Shown here: positions 14,093 through 20,901 of the stretch, in pieces | Layout: each line of letters starts with the position of its first letter | How positions within the stretch are numbered: position 1 is the stretch's first letter | Assembly (NCBI GenBank): GCA_043747295.1 | Contig: JAYTPK010000051.1 | Span: 1-21,680 of the forward strand | Direction: 5' to 3' | DNA: 21,680 nt | From: JAAFIP01 sp043747295 | GTDB lineage: Bacteria > Pseudomonadota > Gammaproteobacteria > Burkholderiales > Burkholderiaceae_C | Position numbers and translations under genes: made by a program | The notes under the pieces: model-generated | The model's input: only the letters and a program-made list of their open reading frames with translations | Told to the model about the DNA's origin: nothing | Databases searched by the model: none

Positions 14093-15271
14093 TTATTGGG
14101 CCGCGCTAACCGCAGCGGTGGGTGCGGCAGGTTTAGCGGGGGCTGCAGCAGGCGTTGCGATTACTTTGACAGTATCACCATCAGCTAAGAAAGCTGCTCC
14201 ACTGGCGACAAAGCGATCACTGCTTTTAGCGCCTTGCACAATCTCCACTGCGTCGCCCACGCGTCTGCCCGTTTGCAATTTAACTTGGCTGATCTTGTCG
14301 GTGGCTTCAATTCGCATGGCAAAGGTAAAGCCATCACGCAACACCAGCGCTTGCTGCGGCAAGGTTAGCGCATTTGAGCTACCCAAGGCAAACTCACCTT
14401 TGGCAAACATACCAGCTTTCACGTCGGGGTGCTGCGGTAAATCAACATACACCAGTGCATTGCGTGTTTGCGCATCGACCGTGGGGGCAATCACGCGCAC
14501 CTTGCCTTGCACTTGTGCACCACTGGCGGCAGTCACTGTAGCGGTCATAAAAGGCTTAATACGCGCCACTTCGGTGCTGGTAACCTCAGCACGCCACTCT
14601 AGGCGACCCTGGCGAATGATGCGAAACAGCTCAGACCCAGCACCTACCACTGAGCCCACAGTGGCCAAGCGCGCAGATATCACACCATCATCCGGTGCTG
14701 TCAATTGGCCATTTTTCAAACGCACTTGGGTGTTGGTGACCGTAGCACGCGCGGCGTCTACACGGGCTTTGGCGGTAGTTTCTGCCGTGGTGTACTGTGC
14801 TATTTGCTGCGCACTAAGCGCGCCTGTATCTTGCAGGCTACGTGCTCTTGCCGCATTGGCTGCTGCCTCTGACAATGTGGCTTGCGCCTCAGCAAGTGTC
14901 GCCTGCGCCTGCAGTACGTCGGCTCGTGCGGTATCTGCACTGAAGATGGCCAGTATTTGGCCCTTTTTGACTGCATCTCCAACGTTCACTCGCACCTCAG
15001 TAAGCTTAAGGCCATTGACCTCGGCGCCAATAATGGCCTCTTGCCAGGCAGCGACGTTACCGTTGGCCAACAGTTTCAAGCCCAGCGCGCCATTGCTAGG
15101 GCTAACGGCGTTCACGCTGAGCGCAGCCTTAACTGCAGCGGGTTGCACAGCATCTTTTTTGCCTTTTTGCACCCAAAGATAGGCAGCAACTAGCGCAATA
15201 GCTACGGCAATAAATACACAAATAACAACTAACTTTTTAGTGCTTAATTTGGATGGAACTGAAAATTTCAT
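14093..15271 (-). CDS. RND efflux periplasmic adaptor (membrane-fusion protein)
   Basis: 392-aa periplasmic adaptor that bridges permease and outer-membrane channel. An N-terminal membrane anchor lies at about 15-36 (VICVFIAVAIALVAAYLWV). The first lipoyl half contains EVRVNVGDAVKKGQILAIFS; a long Ala-rich alpha-hairpin follows (about 115-190, with LQAQATLAEAQATLSEAAAN); then the second lipoyl half LTAPDDGVISARLATVGSVV and beta-barrel segments. The C-terminal 20 residues are Ala/Pro rich. It lacks a lipobox, so it is anchored by the helix. CGGAG precedes ATG 15271 by 6 bases. The outer-membrane factor gene ends 49 bases upstream, the permease starts 21 bases downstream. Confidence 0.93.
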   Translation of the reverse strand: MKFSVPSKLSTKKLVVICVFIAVAIALVAAYLWVQKGKKDAVQPAAVKAALSVNAVSPSNGALGLKLLANGNVAAWQEAIIGAEVNGLKLTEVRVNVGDAVKKGQILAIFSADTARADVLQAQATLAEAQATLSEAAANAARARSLQDTGALSAQQIAQYTTAETTAKARVDAARATVTNTQVRLKNGQLTAPDDGVISARLATVGSVVGAGSELFRIIRQGRLEWRAEVTSTEVARIKPFMTATVTAASGAQVQGKVRVIAPTVDAQTRNALVYVDLPQHPDVKAGMFAKGEFALGSSNALTLPQQALVLRDGFTFAMRIEATDKISQVKLQTGRRVGDAVEIVQGAKSSDRFVASGAAFLADGDTVKVIATPAAAPAKPAAPTAAVSAAQ

Positions 15272-15320
15272 AGTTACTCCGAGAGATAAGAGGTCTGGCG
15301 CGAATAATCAAATGTGGCTA

Positions 15321-16826
15321 TCAAGGCTGCGTGGGCGCCATACTTTGGCTAGTCCACCCGCCACCAGCCGCGCGGTATAAGCTAACCCAAGCGGCGATGC
15401 GTTCGCGGTCTAGTGTGAGTTGGCTTTGCTGCGCTTGTACAGCGGTGCGGCGGGCGTCTTCCAGCTCTACTAAGCTTGCCAAACCAGCTTTGTAGCGCGC
15501 TTGCGTAGCGTCTAACGATACTTTGTAGCCGTTGGTTGCCGTTTGCACATCGGCACTGCGCTGCGCTGTGCTGTCCAATTTAACCAAGGCTTCTTCTACC
15601 TCGCGTACCGCATTGCGCGCTTTGGCGCGCAGGTTAACTACCGCTTCATCGTAGGCCACCACGGCCGCTTTAGCGTTAGCGGCATTACGACCACCGTCGA
15701 ACAAAGGCACGCTCAATGCGATAGGCCCCAGCGACCAAGTGATACCTTCGGTGCTTTGACCACCCTGACGTACCGTTGCCCCCGCAATTGACCCGTTAAG
15801 CGACAGCATAGGCAAGCGGCGTGCATCGGCGGCGCGCGCATCAGCACTAGCAGCAGCTACATCACGCTGTGCAGCGGCAATATCTGGGCGCTGAGCCAAC
15901 ACTTGCGCAGGTACTGAGTTAATAGTGAATAAGGTTTTCTGTGCCGTGATTTTTTGTGCCACGCTGATATTGGCAATTAACTTCTCGCGCAGGGAAGGTT
16001 CAGGTAACGCCGTTAATGCGACTAGAGACTTGACTTTTACCTCGCACTGCGCTTGAGCAGAGCGCAAGCTGTTAGCAGCGTCAGCTGCGCTGGCGCGTGC
16101 CAGCGCAGCGGTAGCAGGTGCATTCAGGCCTGCCTTGGCGGTTAGCTCGGCTAAGCGTGCGGTCTCGCTGCGTGAAGTCGCGTCACTTTGCGCTAACGCC
16201 ACACTGGTTTGGCAGCTCAGCCAGTCATAGTACGTGCCAGCCACTTCAATAGCTACGGCAACGCGTGCATCGTGCCAGCCTAGCTCTGCAGAATCTAACC
16301 TAGTTTGTGCCGCACTACTGGTAGCACGCTTACCCCCGAATACATCAATTTCCCACGATGCTTCTACCCCTGCGCTAGCGTTACTGGCAGTCGGTGCCTT
16401 AGGGCCTTGCACGCCGCGTGACCCCTGTACGCTGGCGTTCACCATAGGCAGTGTGGCGGCTTGCGCACCCGTGAGTGCCGCACGCGCTTGTGCAATGCGT
16501 GTACGTGCTGCGGCCAGGCTGGCGCTTTCTTTTTGCGATGCGGCCAATAGCTCTACCAGCAAAGCGTCATCCCACTGCTGCCACCATTGGTTCATGGTAT
16601 CAATGCTGCCGCCGTGAGGCAATGTAGCCTGCCAAGTAGCAGGGGCTGACACTTGACTGTCCGCTTGAACACGGTTGGCATCGGGCAAACCCACCGTGCT
16701 GGCGCAACCCATAGCCAACAAGCCAGCTAACAAAATTAGAGCGAGCTTGCCTGCAAGCAGACCATGTCGGGTTAAATCGGAGCCAGGTTTAGCTGTTAGT
16801 GTCGATAACGTGTAGGTGTCTTGCAT
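15321..16826 (-). CDS. Outer-membrane efflux lipoprotein, NodT/OprM family
   Basis: 501-aa trimeric outer-membrane channel of the NodT/OprM (TolC-like) family. The signal sequence ends LLAGLLAMGC, with C41 as likely lipid-modified cysteine. The body has two OEP repeats of long Ala-rich helices (for example LAAARTRIAQARAALTGAQA) and family motifs such as SWEIDVFGGKR, AQRPDIAAAQRDVAAASADA and VPLFDGGRN. I chose ATG 16826 since AAAGGA lies 6 bases upstream; ATG 16841 overlaps the tetR stop as ATGA but has no Shine-Dalgarno. The spacing to tetR is then 11 bases. Second gene of the operon; having its own outer-membrane factor makes the pump self-contained. Confidence 0.92.
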   Translation of the reverse strand: MQDTYTLSTLTAKPGSDLTRHGLLAGKLALILLAGLLAMGCASTVGLPDANRVQADSQVSAPATWQATLPHGGSIDTMNQWWQQWDDALLVELLAASQKESASLAAARTRIAQARAALTGAQAATLPMVNASVQGSRGVQGPKAPTASNASAGVEASWEIDVFGGKRATSSAAQTRLDSAELGWHDARVAVAIEVAGTYYDWLSCQTSVALAQSDATSRSETARLAELTAKAGLNAPATAALARASAADAANSLRSAQAQCEVKVKSLVALTALPEPSLREKLIANISVAQKITAQKTLFTINSVPAQVLAQRPDIAAAQRDVAAASADARAADARRLPMLSLNGSIAGATVRQGGQSTEGITWSLGPIALSVPLFDGGRNAANAKAAVVAYDEAVVNLRAKARNAVREVEEALVKLDSTAQRSADVQTATNGYKVSLDATQARYKAGLASLVELEDARRTAVQAQQSQLTLDRERIAAWVSLYRAAGGGWTSQSMAPTQP

Positions 16827-16837
16827 TACTGATCCTT

Positions 16838-17491
16838 TCATGTCGAACGCGGGGCGCGGCGGCGTGCGCCTTCGGCGTCAATCATGGCGCGTGCGTACAT
16901 CACTAAGCGCTCTTGCATGGTGTCCAGTGCCTTGGCGCCGGTAATTAACTTGGGGTGAAGTTTCAAAGTCATTTCGCGGCCCACATACATGTGTACGCCC
17001 ATAGCGACAATGGATATCACCAGCCTGCGAATATCATCGTCAATTTTTTTAACTCTATAGTGACGGCGTAACACCTGCGCTAGTGCATCTTGGTAAGGCT
17101 TAATGCCTTGGTCAATTTGCTCGTCCCACAAGCCAGTAGGCTCTACCATCTCGCGCATGTGCAGGCGAATACATTGCTGCACCAAGATGTCTTGCTTGAG
17201 TGGCTCAATGAATCCGGTATACAGCCCTTGCAATGCATCGTTAAGAGAGAGCTCTTTACCCGCAAATAGGCCAATATCGTCTTCGGGGCTGCCCATGGGC
17301 TCAGTAAATGCGGCGCGGTAAAGGCCGGCTTTGTCACCAAAATAATAGCTAATGGATGCAATATTGACCCCTGCATGCGCTGCAATGGTGCGCGTAGAGG
17401 TCTTGGCAAAACCTTGTTCTGCAAAGCATTGCACAGCAGCCTCTAGCAAACGCTGGCGCGATTCTTCACCATCAATTCTTGGATTTTTCAT
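16838..17491 (-). CDS. TetR-family regulator, CecR/CerR type, of the efflux operon
   Basis: 217-aa DNA-binding regulator, probably a repressor. The TetR N-terminal helix-turn-helix is at about 10-60: SRQRLLEAAVQCFAEQGF, then TSTRTIAAHAGVNIASISYY and FGDKAGLYRAAF. The C-terminal ligand domain (LKQDILVQQCIRLHMREMVE ... ISIVAMGVHMYVG) resembles the CecR/CerR-type domain (DUF1956). ATG 17491 gives the usual short lead before the HTH; the frame is open up to 17635, but that extension would translate the operator and the upstream terminator. It is the first gene of the pump operon, so it likely represses itself and the pump until a pump substrate binds. The ligand is unknown. Confidence 0.92.
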   Translation of the reverse strand: MKNPRIDGEESRQRLLEAAVQCFAEQGFAKTSTRTIAAHAGVNIASISYYFGDKAGLYRAAFTEPMGSPEDDIGLFAGKELSLNDALQGLYTGFIEPLKQDILVQQCIRLHMREMVEPTGLWDEQIDQGIKPYQDALAQVLRRHYRVKKIDDDIRRLVISIVAMGVHMYVGREMTLKLHPKLITGAKALDTMQERLVMYARAMIDAEGARRRAPRST

Positions 17492-17497
17492 CCTGTA

Positions 17498-17535
17498 AGT
17501 ATAGTAAGTTAAATCAATCGTTTGATTTAACTTAC
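17498..17535 (-). promoter_or_regulatory. Palindromic operator and -10 box of the tetR-efflux operon
   Basis: GTAAGTTAAATCAA (17504-17517), centre TCGT, TTGATTTAACTTAC (17522-17535): a perfect 14-bp inverted repeat, ending 12 bases before the tetR ATG. On the minus strand TATACT (17503 to 17498) directly abuts it and could be a -10 box; the start would then fall at about the A of ATG 17491, giving a leaderless mRNA. A repressor bound to the palindrome would cover the spacer and -35 position. Confidence 0.75.
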
Positions 17536-17549
17536 CGTAAAACCCTGTA

Positions 17550-17595
17550 AAAAATATGCTGTTGCTGTCCCTACCTGGGTAGGGGTGGCAACAGC
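17550..17595 (-). terminator. Intrinsic terminator of the mipA/ompV-like gene
   Basis: On the minus strand GCTGTTGC (17595 to 17588) pairs with GCAACAGC (17565 to 17558); inside it CCCTACC and GGTAGGG (17584 to 17569) add an inner stem. ATATTTTTT follows directly. It lies 52 bases after the mipA/ompV stop and separates it from the tetR promoter. Confidence 0.75.
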
Positions 17596-17647
17596 CCAGG
17601 CTATCGGGATACGCTGCGCAAGTTGTTTGCGGCACGCATCATTTGCT

Positions 17648-18547
17648 TCAAAATGTGTAATTCACTCCAGCCAATAGACTGGTTTGTCCTTTGCGTTCAA
17701 CCAGCGGGCTTTTGCCTGCGTTACCTTGAAGCTGTGTGAACGTGACCCCAACATTAGCAGCCCAATTTTTATCAAATTGATAGTTTGCGCCCAAAGACAG
17801 CGCTGCACTTTTGATGCCTCCATCAGCCTTATATTGTTTAAAGCCACTCTTTGCCGACTGCGCTGCAGTCACGCCGAAATATGTTTGCATGTATTTGCTA
17901 TCAGCCCAGTTTAAGCTGGGGGAAATGGACAGGATAATCGCGCTTGTCACCGGAATAGGGATTTCGGTGCTCAAACTTATTTCAGTACCACCGTGGCCTT
18001 TGAAGCTGCTATCCTTGGCATCGACTTTTCCGTCCCCGGTATTTTTAGTAAACTGCAGCATGATGGGTACACCCACGGTGTAATGGCCAAAAACGCTGAC
18101 ATCTGCACTCGACTTAATCTCGCCCATACCCTTGAGACGCTTACTACCAGGGCTTAGTAGCGTACCGTCAGCATTGTCTTTGCGGCCCGTATTGGCCCCC
18201 AGCGATACTCCTAAAGAATAAGCGTCAGTTTCAATAGCTGTCCATGAAAGCCCAAGCCCCTTGCCCCCAATGCCGAAGGTACCATAGCCATCGGTTTTGT
18301 AGCGTATATTGACATTAGGTACCAAGCCAGATACTGTCTTTTTACCACCTTCGTAATCTGATGAGGACGCAATAGCTGCACCCACTGACACCTCCCAGGG
18401 ACTCGTACTTTTGCTGCTGGGTTTGACTGCATCTTGCGCAAAAGCAGAGCCCGCTGCCACAACCATCAACGCGCTGGCTCCTATCCAGTAAACAGGCGAT
18501 GACTTTAAGCGTGGTTGAAATTTAAATGCAAAAGCACTAGTTACCAT
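17648..18547 (-). CDS. MipA/OmpV-family outer-membrane protein
   Basis: 299-aa outer-membrane beta-barrel of the MipA/OmpV family. The signal peptide runs to about residue 37 (SALMVVAAGSAFA/QDAV). The mature part starts WEVSVGAAIASSSDYEGGKK, the family signature, then alternates strands and ends with AGVNYTF, the terminal Phe typical of BAM substrates. MipA in E. coli was described as a scaffold for murein enzymes; OmpV relatives are porin-like, so function is open. Tandem ATGs lie at 18550 and 18547; CGGAG sits 6 bases before the second, which I prefer. It diverges from a QseBC/PmrAB-like system, with a CTTAAG-type box between them, so it is a likely target of that regulator. Confidence 0.88.
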   Translation of the reverse strand: MVTSAFAFKFQPRLKSSPVYWIGASALMVVAAGSAFAQDAVKPSSKSTSPWEVSVGAAIASSSDYEGGKKTVSGLVPNVNIRYKTDGYGTFGIGGKGLGLSWTAIETDAYSLGVSLGANTGRKDNADGTLLSPGSKRLKGMGEIKSSADVSVFGHYTVGVPIMLQFTKNTGDGKVDAKDSSFKGHGGTEISLSTEIPIPVTSAIILSISPSLNWADSKYMQTYFGVTAAQSAKSGFKQYKADGGIKSAALSLGANYQFDKNWAANVGVTFTQLQGNAGKSPLVERKGQTSLLAGVNYTF

Positions 18548-18614
18548 CATGATCTCCGTACAGTTAAAAGAGTGCCATCGTACGGAGCGCACAGGCAGCT
18601 TACCTTGCGCATTA

Positions 18615-18668
18615 CTTAAAGCGTGGCTTGCAGTCTTAAGCCGCGCTTAAGGCCTATTCAGTTACATT
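18615..18668. promoter_or_regulatory. PmrA/QseB-type box and promoter between mipA-like gene and response regulator
   Basis: CTTAAG (18635-18640), CCGCG, CTTAAG (18646-18651) matches the PmrA box layout YTTAAK-N5-YTTAAK exactly. A third half-site CTTAAA lies at 18615-18620, 20 bases upstream. On the plus strand TACATT (18663-18668) could be the -10 box, placing the pair of half-sites over the -35 position as for an activator; the expected start is near 18675. Confidence 0.7.
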
Positions 18669-18708
18669 GAAGGCACGAAAACCATCGAACTTATTCTCAC
18701 CATTAACT

Positions 18709-19371
18709 ATGCGTGTTTTATTGCTTGAAGATGATTTGCAGCTGGGCAAAGCTTTGCAATCGGCCCTGTCGCAGGACGAGTTTCAGCCCGTGTGGGTACG
18801 GCGCGTGCAAGAGGCCAACAATCTGTTGAAAGAAGAGGCGTTTGTCGCCTTGTTACTCGATATCGGCCTGCCTGATGGTTCAGGTTTAGATGTATTAGAA
18901 GCCTTGCGAAAAAACGGTAAACATATTCCCGTCATCATGCTCACCGCCCGTGATGCATTAGAAGATCGTTTAAAAGGTTTAGACATGGGCGCGGATGACT
19001 ATCTACCCAAGCCGTTTGCAATACCTGAATTGATATCGCGGCTACGTGCGGTCATTCGCAGAAGCTCAGGCTTTTCAGACAAAGTATGGCGCATAGGCAC
19101 GCTGTGCATTGAGCCGACCAAACATAAAGTCAGCCTAGGTAATGTCACCTTGGATTTATCAGTGCGTGAATATGATTTGCTGATGGAGCTAGCCCGCCAG
19201 GCGGGCCGCTACGTAACCCGCGCGAAGCTGGAACAAGCCATATTTAAAAACGATACAGAAATAGAAAGTAATGTCTTGGATGTGCATGTGCACCATTTGA
19301 GAAAAAAACTTGGCGCAGACCGCATCAAAACCATTAGGGGTGTTGGATATTTGCTGGAGGACGCTCTATGA
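18709..19371 (+). CDS. OmpR-family response regulator, QseB/PmrA-like
   Basis: 220-aa DNA-binding response regulator. The receiver domain (1-115) has acidic pocket E7-D8-D9, phospho-acceptor D51 in LLLDIGLPDGSG, T79 and K101 in YLPKPF. The C-terminal winged helix (about 125-217) has LSVREYDLLMELARQAG and VHVHHLRKKLGADRIKTIRG, the recognition helix and wing, in the QseB/PmrA/TctD style. I start at ATG 18709 (MRVLLLEDD), the family start; a TTG at 18667 would add 14 residues that look unrelated. The ribosome site is weak. Its stop overlaps the kinase start as ATGA. The PmrA-type box just upstream suggests autoregulation. Confidence 0.93.
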   Translation: MRVLLLEDDLQLGKALQSALSQDEFQPVWVRRVQEANNLLKEEAFVALLLDIGLPDGSGLDVLEALRKNGKHIPVIMLTARDALEDRLKGLDMGADDYLPKPFAIPELISRLRAVIRRSSGFSDKVWRIGTLCIEPTKHKVSLGNVTLDLSVREYDLLMELARQAGRYVTRAKLEQAIFKNDTEIESNVLDVHVHHLRKKLGADRIKTIRGVGYLLEDAL

Positions 19372-20804
19372 ACTGGCGCAATCCGTCTCTGCTGCGCCGC
19401 CTGCTAATTGGCCAAATGGTGGCTGTGGTGGGCTTTTGCCTGATAGCGACAGGCAATTTGCTGTGGCAATTTAAAAAACAAGGCGACGGAGAGCTTGATA
19501 AAAGTCTCATGATCAGCGCACAGGCCATAGCTAATACGCTTAAACAGCAAGCTTCAAACCAACAAGAAGTTGTCGCAATTCTAGCTTCGGTTGATCTCAT
19601 AGCTGGAGAATCTGCAGCACTTTACAAGAAGAATCAGGTCGCTGGGCTTCTTGCGACAATATTTGGACTCAGAGTCAGTACGCTGCAAAACCAGGAGCTA
19701 TACCGTTCTACAGGGTATCCCGCCAATTTCCCCTTGGGCTCAGGCCAGAGCACGATGAGTTTTAGCAGCGATGGGCAAGAATGGCGTGGTGCCGTTTTCC
19801 GTGCGCCAGAGCAAAACTTGGTCATTCAAATTGCACAGACAACAGCCTCAGCAGATAGCGAGATCATTGAATTGGTAAAAACCTACATCTTATGGCCCAC
19901 ACTGTGGTTTTTACCGCTGGCCACACTGGTGACCTATTTGATTGTGCGCCGAGGCTTAAAACCCGTCAGCGAGCTAGCCCACACCATTGCGCAGCGCAAC
20001 CCCAACGATATGCAGCCTTTGGCCAGCACCATAAACTACATCGAAATCAAGCCGGTAGTCAACGAAATCAACACCTTGCTTCAAAAACTAGATGACACCC
20101 TGCGCCGCGAGCGCCATTTTTTAGCCGACGCTGCGCATGAGCTGCGAACACCCTTGGCCGTAGTTCAGGCCCAGGCTCATATTCTGGAGCATGCCACCAG
20201 CGCATTGGAGAAAAGCAATGCAGTCGACGAACTGAACCTGGGCATAGAGCGTGCGGCCAGCTTGATACAAAAATTACTGTTGACAGCCAAAGTCAGTGTG
20301 GATACCTACACACCGCAGTTTGAAAAAATCAATCTCACAGCATTTGTGCAAGAGCGCATCGCAACGCTCATGGTGCTAGCTGCGCGAAAAAATATTGACA
20401 TTGAACTGCACGCCCCACATGACAGCTGGGTACAGATCGACAAAGAAAGCTTTATGTCCGCCGTAGACAATGTGCTGGACAACGCCATTCGCTACACCCC
20501 TCAGGGCGGGCAGATCAGTGTGTATATTGAAAAAACTGGCGCTGACAAACTGCACTTGCGCATCATGGACAGCGGCGAGGGTATAGCCCCGCAATGGCAC
20601 AGCCGGGTGTTTGAAAGATTTTTTCGCATCCCTGGTACAGAGCAACAAGGCAGCGGACTGGGCTTGGCGATTGTAAAGCGCGTATTGGCGCTGCACGGCG
20701 GCGACGTGAGCCTGTCGCCCGGTTTGCAACAACGTGGCCTTTCGGTAGCGCTCACTCTGCCCAGCCTTTGCCCGCTTAAGCCCAGTACTTTACGGCTAGA
20801 CTAA
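19368..20804 (+). CDS. Sensor histidine kinase, QseC/PmrB-like
   Basis: 478-aa inner-membrane kinase, partner of the regulator just upstream. TM1 is at 12-34 and TM2 at 172-194, framing a periplasmic sensor domain of about 135 residues. A HAMP-like linker follows (RRGLKPVSELAHTIAQRNPN), then the H-box FLADAAHELRTPLAVVQAQA with H257, N-box NVLDNAIRYTP, and DSGEGI and GSGLGLAIV of the ATP site. It is coupled to the regulator by an ATGA overlap with GGAGG upstream. The QseC-like signal in enterobacteria is disputed, and the sensor domain here gives no clear hint (no evident DxxD or ExxE metal-binding clusters). Followed by a REPIN-like double hairpin. Confidence 0.93.
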   Translation: MNWRNPSLLRRLLIGQMVAVVGFCLIATGNLLWQFKKQGDGELDKSLMISAQAIANTLKQQASNQQEVVAILASVDLIAGESAALYKKNQVAGLLATIFGLRVSTLQNQELYRSTGYPANFPLGSGQSTMSFSSDGQEWRGAVFRAPEQNLVIQIAQTTASADSEIIELVKTYILWPTLWFLPLATLVTYLIVRRGLKPVSELAHTIAQRNPNDMQPLASTINYIEIKPVVNEINTLLQKLDDTLRRERHFLADAAHELRTPLAVVQAQAHILEHATSALEKSNAVDELNLGIERAASLIQKLLLTAKVSVDTYTPQFEKINLTAFVQERIATLMVLAARKNIDIELHAPHDSWVQIDKESFMSAVDNVLDNAIRYTPQGGQISVYIEKTGADKLHLRIMDSGEGIAPQWHSRVFERFFRIPGTEQQGSGLGLAIVKRVLALHGGDVSLSPGLQQRGLSVALTLPSLCPLKPSTLRLD

Positions 20805-20805
20805 A

Positions 20806-20867
20806 ACCGTTCGGGCTGAGCTTGTCGAAGCCCTCGCATGCCCTTCGACAAGCTCAGGGCGAACGGT
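20806..20867. repeat. REPIN-like pair of inverted hairpins between convergent genes
   Basis: The left arm (20806-20833) contains GGGCTGAGCTTGTCGAAGCC and the right arm (20840-20867) GCCCTTCGACAAGCTCAGGG. The arms are inverted copies over 28 bases, differing only at two compensating pairs, so each arm also folds on itself (GGGCT/AGCCC and GCCCT/AGGGC). This is the REP/REPIN layout, and the TTCGACAAGCTCAGG core is a widely dispersed bacterial repeat. It may also end transcription of both flanking genes. Confidence 0.8.
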
Positions 20868-20901
20868 AGATATGGTGGAAACGGTGTTAATGCACAGCAG
20901 C

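Noticed and set aside
15005..15016. Single CTTAAG-like sites elsewhere (also near 20774) as PmrA-type boxes
   Set aside because: They lie inside genes and lack the second half-site at the right spacing.
14118..15182. A 354-codon plus-strand frame opposite the membrane-fusion protein gene
   Set aside because: Its translation is Ala/Ser/Thr/Arg-rich without domain features, and it mirrors a clear adaptor gene on the other strand; it is a codon-usage shadow.
17492..17635. N-terminal extension of the TetR-family regulator
   Set aside because: It would translate a 32-bp palindrome and an upstream terminator hairpin, and TetR proteins usually begin shortly before the HTH.
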